Below, in pieces: positions 58,882 through 64,000 of a DNA stretch of 64,000 bases. Under the pieces are notes generated by a model. That model searched no databases and had not been told where the DNA came from. It saw only the letters and a list, made by a program, of their open reading frames with translations. The DNA comes from Actinomadura sp. J1-007 (GTDB lineage: Bacteria > Actinomycetota > Actinomycetes > Streptosporangiales > Streptosporangiaceae), in assembly GCF_009793335.1 (NCBI RefSeq), contig NZ_WING01000001.1, positions 4,960,001 to 5,024,000 on the forward strand, read 5' to 3'. The translations under genes were made by a program, and so were the position numbers. Numbering within the stretch: the first letter of the stretch is position 1; every line of letters begins with the position of its first letter.

Positions 58882-61800
58882 GTGGAGTTCCGCGTCATGG
58901 GCCCCGTGGAGCTGTGGATCGACGGCCGGCGGCGCGATCTCGGAACGGCCAAGGAACGCCGCGTGCTGGCGGCCCTGCTCCTCAGCCCGCGCCGGGCCGT
59001 ACCCGCCGAGTCGCTCGTCCGCCGCGTCTGGGACGACGACCCTCCGCCCAAGGCGCGGCAGAGCCTCTACTCCTACATCACGCGCCTGCGGCACCGCCTG
59101 GAGGGGCTGGAGGGCGTCGCGCTCGCCTCGCGGCAGGGCAACTACGCGCTGGAGGTGGAGGACGAGGCGGTCGACCTGCACCGCTTCCGCCTGCTGCGCG
59201 ACCAGGCCCGCGCCATCGCCGGGAGCGGCGACGACGAGTACGCCCTGGAGCACTACCGCGAGGCCGCCGCCCTCTGGCGCGGCCCGCCCCTCGCCGACCT
59301 GTCCGGCGACTGGGTGGACCGTACCCGCAAGGGCCTGGAGGAGGAGCTCCTCGCCGCCGCGTTCGAACGCCTCGACATCGAGCTGCGCCGCGGCAACCAC
59401 GCCGACGCGGTGGGGGAGCTGGCCGACCTCGCCGACCGGTACCCGTTCGACGAGCGGGCCGTCGAGCGGCTGATGGTCGCGCTGTTCCGCTCGGGCCGCC
59501 AGGCCGAGGCCCTGGAGACGTACCGCCGCACCCGCGGCCTGCTCGCGGACGAACTGGGCACCGACCTCGGCCACGGCCTCCAGGACCTGCACCAGCGCAT
59601 CCTCCGCAACGACCCCGACCTCCTCCGCGCGCCCGGCGCGCGGCTCGCCGCGGGCGACGGGCCGCCGAACAACCTGCCGTACGACGTGCACGCGTTCACC
59701 GGACGGGTCGAGGAGCTGCGGGAGGCGCTGCGCGCGGTGCCGTCGCCCGCGGGGGAGGGCGGGCCGCCGAGGTCCGGGTCGGCCGCCACCGTGATCACCG
59801 TGGACGGCATGCCGGGCGTCGGGAAGACCGCGTTCGCCGTCCGCCTCGCGCACCTGCTGAGCGGCCGGTTCGCCGACGGGCAGATCTTCGTGAGCCTGCG
59901 CGCGAGCGACGCCGGGCGCGAGCCGCTCGACCCCGCGAGCGCGCTGGACACGCTGCTGCGGGTGGCGGGCGTCCCGGCCGCCCGCATCCCGCGCGACGCG
60001 GACGAGCGCGCGGCGCTGTGGCGGTCCAGGCTCGCGGGCGGCAACGCGATCCTCGTCCTGGACGACGCCGCGGGCCACGACCAGGTGCGCCCGCTGCTGC
60101 CCGCCGCCGCGGGGTGCCTGGTGATCGTGACGAGCCGGCGCCGCCTGTCGGGCCTGCACGACGCGCATCCGCTGTCGCTCGAGGTCCTCCCGCCGGACGA
60201 CGCGGCCGACCTGTTCACCAGCGTGGCGGGGTCCGGCCGAGCCCTCGACCCGTCCGACGTCGCGGCGGTGGTCGAACGCTGCGGCTTCCTGCCGCTCGCC
60301 GTCCGGATCGCGGCCAGCAGGCTCCGGCACCGCCGCAGCTGGAGCGTCGCCGACCTGCTCGGCAGGCTCACTCCCGACGACCGGCGCCTGGAGGAGCTGC
60401 GTGTCGAGGGCAGCGAGATCACCGGCGTGTTCGAGGCGTCGTACCGGGCCTTGCCCTCGCACCTGCGGCGGGCGTTCCGGCTCCTCGGCCTGCACCCTGG
60501 CCCGCATGTCAACGCGCACGCCGCGGCGGCCGTGCTGAGCGTCCCCGTCCGCGAGAGCGAGCGGATCCTCGACGAGCTGCTCGACCGGCACCTGATCGCC
60601 GAACCCGAGCGGGGACGCTACCGCTTCCACGACCTCGTCCGCGAGTACGCCCGGCGGCTCGCCCACGAGGAGGACGGGCCCGGCGCACGGCGCGAGGCCG
60701 GGCACCGGCTGCTCGACTACTACCTGGCCGCCGCCGACCGCGCGGACCGCACCCTCATGCCGCACCGACGCCGGATCGCCGTGCGGATCTCCCACCGGCC
60801 GCGCGACCTGCCCCCGCTCGCCACCGAGAAGCACGCCCAGCAATGGTTGGCGGACGAGCACGAATGCCTGCTGAACGCCGTCCGGTACGCGGACGGGCAC
60901 GGGTGGGCGGGCCATGTCGCCCGCTTCGCGCACGTCTTGGCGGGGCATCTGGAGGCCCGGGGGCACTGGGACATGTCGGCGCGCCTCCATGAGCAGGCGA
61001 TCGCGGTCTGGGACGACGCGGGCGATCCGAGGGGAACGGCGCAGGCGCTCTCCGACCTCAGCCACATCCGCTTCCGCGGCGGCGAGTACGCGTCGGCGAT
61101 GGAGAGCGCCGAGGAGGCGTTGAGCATCTACCGTTCCCTCGCCGAGGACGGGCCCGCCGGACCGCGGGCGCTGGAGGCGCGGCGGGCGGAGGCGGACCTC
61201 CTCGACCACCAGAGCCTGATCCTTTGGCACCGGTCGCGGTTCGCCGAGGCGCTGGCCCGCAGCCGCCGGTCCCTGGAGCTGCGGCGGGCCCTCGGCGACC
61301 GCCACGGCGAGGCGCTGAGCCTCGACCACTCCGCCATCTTCCTGGAGTACCTCGGCCGTTACGAGGAGGCGGCGGAGCTGCGGAACGAGGCGCTGCTCAT
61401 CTTCGAGGAGCTGAACGACGCGCGCGGCCGGACGATGGTGCTCAACAACTCCGGCGACCTCGCGCTGAGGCTCGGGCGGGTGGACGAGGCCCTGCGTCAC
61501 TACGAGCGCACGGCCGAGGCGGCGGCGGAGCTCGGCCGCCAGCACGAGGCCATCTGGCTCATCAACATGGCCAACATCGACCAGATCCACGGCCGCACGG
61601 ACGAGGCGCTCCAGAGGTACCGGAAGGCGCTCGCCATCATCTCCGCGCTCGGCGACCGGCGCACGGAGGCCGAGATCCTCGTCGGCATCGGAACGGTCTT
61701 CGCGCGCGGCGGGCGGTTCGGCGAGGCCATCATCCACTATCAGAAGGCGCTCGACCTCGCGCGGACGATCGCGGAGCTCTACGAGGAGACGCTCGCGCTG

Positions 61801-62079
61801 CGCAAGCTCGGCGAGGCCCACGCGGGGTCCGGACGGCACGCGGTCGCGCTGGACCACTTCCGGCAGGCACACGAGCTGGCCGTCCGCACGGGCGTGCCGT
61901 ACGAGACGGCGAAGGCGCTGGAGGGGATGGGCTCCGCGCTGCTGCACCTGCGCGGCCGCGACGCGGCCCGCGCTCGCTGGCGGGAGAGCCTCGCGATCTT
62001 CGAGCGGCTGGGCGGCCTGCCCGAAGCCGACCACGTCCGCTCCCGCCTCCTGGGCGCGGACCCCGCCGCCGGAGCCTGA
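58882..62079 (+). CDS. AfsR/SARP family regulator with NB-ARC and TPR domains
   Basis: A 1065-residue regulator. The N-terminal OmpR-type winged helix spans about residues 1-90 (FRVMGPVELWIDGRRRDLG, KERRVLAALLLSP, RQSLYSYITRLRHRLE). Next is the bacterial transcriptional activation domain (about 95-240, YREAAALWRGPPLADLSG), then an NB-ARC ATPase with Walker A GMPGVGKTA near 309 and LVLDDAAGHDQVRPLLPA, and about eight TPR units to the end (YASAMESAEEALSIYRSLAE). Such proteins activate antibiotic or morphological genes in actinomycetes. GTG at 58882 follows AAGGGG. No biosynthetic cluster is seen in the window, so targets may be to the right or distant. Confidence 0.93.
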   Translation: MEFRVMGPVELWIDGRRRDLGTAKERRVLAALLLSPRRAVPAESLVRRVWDDDPPPKARQSLYSYITRLRHRLEGLEGVALASRQGNYALEVEDEAVDLHRFRLLRDQARAIAGSGDDEYALEHYREAAALWRGPPLADLSGDWVDRTRKGLEEELLAAAFERLDIELRRGNHADAVGELADLADRYPFDERAVERLMVALFRSGRQAEALETYRRTRGLLADELGTDLGHGLQDLHQRILRNDPDLLRAPGARLAAGDGPPNNLPYDVHAFTGRVEELREALRAVPSPAGEGGPPRSGSAATVITVDGMPGVGKTAFAVRLAHLLSGRFADGQIFVSLRASDAGREPLDPASALDTLLRVAGVPAARIPRDADERAALWRSRLAGGNAILVLDDAAGHDQVRPLLPAAAGCLVIVTSRRRLSGLHDAHPLSLEVLPPDDAADLFTSVAGSGRALDPSDVAAVVERCGFLPLAVRIAASRLRHRRSWSVADLLGRLTPDDRRLEELRVEGSEITGVFEASYRALPSHLRRAFRLLGLHPGPHVNAHAAAAVLSVPVRESERILDELLDRHLIAEPERGRYRFHDLVREYARRLAHEEDGPGARREAGHRLLDYYLAAADRADRTLMPHRRRIAVRISHRPRDLPPLATEKHAQQWLADEHECLLNAVRYADGHGWAGHVARFAHVLAGHLEARGHWDMSARLHEQAIAVWDDAGDPRGTAQALSDLSHIRFRGGEYASAMESAEEALSIYRSLAEDGPAGPRALEARRAEADLLDHQSLILWHRSRFAEALARSRRSLELRRALGDRHGEALSLDHSAIFLEYLGRYEEAAELRNEALLIFEELNDARGRTMVLNNSGDLALRLGRVDEALRHYERTAEAAAELGRQHEAIWLINMANIDQIHGRTDEALQRYRKALAIISALGDRRTEAEILVGIGTVFARGGRFGEAIIHYQKALDLARTIAELYEETLALRKLGEAHAGSGRHAVALDHFRQAHELAVRTGVPYETAKALEGMGSALLHLRGRDAARARWRESLAIFERLGGLPEADHVRSRLLGADPAAGA

Positions 62080-62228
62080 CCCCGACGAGTGCCGCACATT
62101 ACCGGCATGTCGGATGAGATCCAGTATTTCCTCGTGCGGCGTGCTTATTCCAGATAGAGTCCTCGCGTCCCGGGCGCGCACGGGATGCGAGGACCTGATT
62201 TTTCGACGATTTCGAGAAAGGTGACCTG

Positions 62229-62363
62229 GTGACTCGACGTTGCGTCATCGCGGCCGCCCTGGTGACGGCCTTCGTCGCCGGGTTCGCGATCGAGGCGCAG
62301 GCTGCGCCCTCCGTCCACATGACGATGGCCGGCCAGTGCCGGCAGCAGGTCCACATGACCTGA
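62229..62363 (+). CDS. Small secreted peptide following the SARP gene
   Basis: A 44-residue precursor: basic start (VTRRC), hydrophobic helix IAAALVTAFVAGFAIEA, then a signal-peptidase-like site QAA and a mature peptide of about 19 residues with two Met-Thr pairs, one Cys and repeated VHMT ends. AAGGTGA stands five bases before the GTG. It lies 150 bases after the SARP stop on the same strand. Resembles the short secreted peptides found next to STAND/SARP regulators. Function unknown. Confidence 0.6.
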   Translation: MTRRCVIAAALVTAFVAGFAIEAQAAPSVHMTMAGQCRQQVHMT

Positions 62364-62387
62364 ACGATCGCCCGGCCGATTCACCGC

Positions 62388-62419
62388 GCCCCGGACCCGC
62401 GCTCGACGCGGGCCGGGGC
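62388..62419 (+). terminator. GC-rich hairpin after the small peptide gene
   Basis: GCCCCGG and CCCGCG pair with CGCGGG and CCGGGGC around a 5-base loop with one bulged A. There is no T run. Placed 25 bases after the peptide stop codon. Confidence 0.6.
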
Positions 62420-62604
62420 GTTCGCCGTTGGGAAGCGTGGGAGCCAGGGTAACCGCTCGCATCGAGGTGCGCGGGGGTGGGGGAATCGGGGGGTTCGGCG
62501 CAGGCTCGCCTGTTGCGGGGCGGGCTGGTGTGACACGGGGGCGCGTGTTGCGCTGAGCAGTCCGAGGGCGGGGCAGTGCCCGCCCACGAACGGACGACTG
62601 AGGC

Positions 62605-63307
62605 ATGAACGAACCCTCTCGCTCAGCCCCGCCGCGACGCGGGGACCGGCGTGCGGCCCGGCGGGGCCGGGCGCCGGGCACGCGGCGGCGGCCCGTGCCG
62701 CCCCGGCGGCGGTCGCCCGCGATGGCGGTCGCCGCCGCCGTCCTCGGCACCGTCGCGTTCGCCGGGACGCTCGCGGGGCTGACCGCGCTGCTCGACGGGC
62801 ACGGACGGCGAACGCCGGTCGCGGGGGCGGGTGCGCGGGCTGCACGACGCCCGTCGCGCCGGCCGGGGCCACCGCGGCCGAGCAGACGCTCGTACCGCGC
62901 CCTTCGCCTGGACCGGCGCGTTCCGGCGCGCCGGGCGGGAAGCGCGGGGCGGAACGGGCCGCACCGGTCACGCGCACGCCCGGCGTTGAACGGTCCCTGC
63001 CGCGGTCGCGGACGCCCTCGCCCAAGGCGCGCGGGCGGGCGGCGGTCGCCTACGCGGCCAGGCCCGGCGGCGGCACGTACACGATCACGAACCGGGGCGG
63101 CGCGACGCTGCCCAGGTGGCGGCTCAGCTTCACGCTGCCGCGCGGGGGCTGCTCCCCTTCGGGCCGCTCGGGCCGGGCCGCGACGGCAGGACGTACGAGG
63201 CGAGCGGCGGCCCGCTCGCGCCGGGGGAGAGCGCGACGGTGCGCTTCACCTACCTCGGCCGCCCGCCGACGCCCACGAACTGCCGGGTCAACGGGGCGCC
63301 CTGCTAG
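62605..63307 (+). pseudogene. Membrane-anchored CBM2-like carbohydrate-binding protein, frameshifted twice
   Basis: The 5' part (frame of 62605) has a long basic stretch and one helix, MAVAAAVLGTVAFAGTLAGL. A second frame carries a Pro/Ala-rich linker from CTTPVAPAGATAAEQTLVP and the first half of a CBM2-like domain, GTYTITNRGGATLPRWRLSF. A third frame carries its end, SGGPLAPGESATVRFTYLG and CRVNGAPC. Each switch needs one lost base and each falls on a run of five G (62823-62827 and 63144-63148). Restored, it would be a single-pass protein displaying a cellulose/chitin-binding-type fold outside the cell. Confidence 0.65.
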
Positions 63308-63308
63308 T

Positions 63309-64000
63309 TCAGTCGTGCGCCCGGAGCCACTTCAGGACCTTCTCCCGCGTGCCGGAGACGCTGAAGATCGAGCCCGCGTGCCTGGTGCCCTCGACGACCT
63401 CGGCCGTGCAGGGCACGCGGGCGGCGGTGAGGGCGGAGCAGAGCTGCGCCGAGTGCGCGGGCCCGACGAACTCGTCCCGCGAGTGGAGCAGGTACATGGG
63501 GGTGTCGCCCGCGCCCGCGCGGTACTTGGCCGCGGCGTCCTTCCAGCGGTTCCAGCACGCGGCGTTCCCCGGGTCGGGGTGGCAGCGCGTCAGCAGGACG
63601 GCGTTGTCGCGCAGCTTCACCCTGGCGCCGGACGCGCCGTTCGCCTGGCCGTCGTTGTAGGCGCGGTACGGGTCGGCGGGGGGCGAGAGGGCGACGGCGC
63701 CGCGCAGCAGGCCGGTGCCCTTGCCGTACGTGCCGAGCGTGGCGACCAGGTGGCCGCCCGCCGACGACCCGAGCGCGACGATCCGGCCGGGCGCCACCCC
63801 GAACCGCGACGCGTGCGAACGGACCCACAGGACCGCCGACCGCACGTCGTCGCGCTGCGCCTTCCACCCGGCCTGGCTGTCGTAGCGGTAGTTGACGGAG
63901 AAGACGGCGTAGCCGCGGTCGACGAACCAGCGCGCGGTCGCCGCCCAGTCGCCCTTGTCGCCGCCGTACCAGTAGCCGCCGTGCACGATGACCAGCGCGG
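63309..64000 (-). CDS. Alpha/beta hydrolase (HGG-type esterase), 5' end beyond the window
   Basis: The C-terminal 230 residues of an alpha/beta hydrolase of the hormone-sensitive-lipase/BD-FAE type. They contain the oxyanion motif VHGGYWYGGDKGDW, the nucleophile elbow VALGSSAGGHLVATL, the acid region YLLHSRDEFVGPAHSAQL and the catalytic His in VEGTRHAGSI. The frame is open to the right edge, so the start is not seen. Convergent with the CBM2-like gene, with a single base between the stops. Confidence 0.87.
   Translation of the reverse strand, partial: ALVIVHGGYWYGGDKGDWAATARWFVDRGYAVFSVNYRYDSQAGWKAQRDDVRSAVLWVRSHASRFGVAPGRIVALGSSAGGHLVATLGTYGKGTGLLRGAVALSPPADPYRAYNDGQANGASGARVKLRDNAVLLTRCHPDPGNAACWNRWKDAAAKYRAGAGDTPMYLLHSRDEFVGPAHSAQLCSALTAARVPCTAEVVEGTRHAGSIFSVSGTREKVLKWLRAHD

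Noticed and set aside
1..64000. tRNA, rRNA, CRISPR, insertion sequence or prophage elements
   Set aside because: None recognised by eye on either strand; the holin-like protein at 733-1110 is a common chromosomal membrane protein with no phage genes beside it.

Overview
The window comes from a very high-GC actinomycete, most likely a filamentous one. The pointers are a geosmin-synthase N-terminus at the left edge, an LmeA/DUF2993 lipid-binding protein, an FHA-FHA-ABC protein of the Rv1747 type, RsbU/STAS/MEDS partner-switching genes, a SARP-NB-ARC-TPR regulator and many GTG/TTG starts. Thermomonosporaceae or Streptosporangiaceae would fit, but this is inferred from gene style only. No rRNA, tRNA, CRISPR array, insertion sequence or phage module was seen.

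Left part (1-15 kb): geosmin synthase end, small membrane proteins, the FHA-ABC transporter, a complete PaoABC-type molybdenum aldehyde oxidoreductase operon, a lactate permease, a MarR regulator divergent from a metallo-beta-lactamase-fold protein plus FAD monooxygenase pair, and a secreted lysyl-oxidase-family protein. From 15 to 26 kb there are membrane proteins, a stress-signalling block (three STAS proteins, a GAF-PP2C phosphatase, a MEDS-HATPase anti-sigma-like protein), a TetR/SnoaL pair, a methyltransferase, and a lower-GC pair encoding a protein with a possible aerolysin-like strand pattern and an NHL-type beta-propeller.

Centre (26-37 kb): an aromatic-acid catabolic operon. A PucR-like regulator is divergent from an HpaB-type flavin monooxygenase. 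Then follow a LigJ-like 4-oxalomesaconate hydratase, a LigB/gallate-type extradiol dioxygenase, three consecutive RraA/CHA-aldolase-family genes, the partner flavin reductase and an aldehyde dehydrogenase. Together these read as hydroxylation, meta-cleavage, hydration and aldol cleavage of a gallate- or protocatechuate-like compound to pyruvate and oxaloacetate. An FCD-GntR regulator closes the block and faces an ABC ATPase across a region with a good promoter and two dyads.

Right part (37-64 kb): a PrmC-related methyltransferase, a NarL-type sensor kinase with no visible response regulator, a MarR/MFS efflux pair, an aminotransferase, and an ABC lipoprotein and fused permease that probably use the ATPase at 36 kb. 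Next come a ThDP enzyme plus aldehyde dehydrogenase operon behind a perfect palindrome, a Rieske / small protein / two-amidohydrolase cassette, an Nramp-like transporter, two large STAND regulators around a pair of genes of uncertain function, a small secreted peptide, a CBM2-like protein and a partial alpha/beta hydrolase.

A practical warning: at least six single-base losses in G/C runs break genes between 37 and 63.2 kb (isochorismatase-like, aminotransferase, second aldehyde dehydrogenase, Nramp N-terminus, CBM2-like protein twice). All shift the frame the same way and none was noticed before 37 kb, so sequencing or assembly error is a serious alternative to gene decay.
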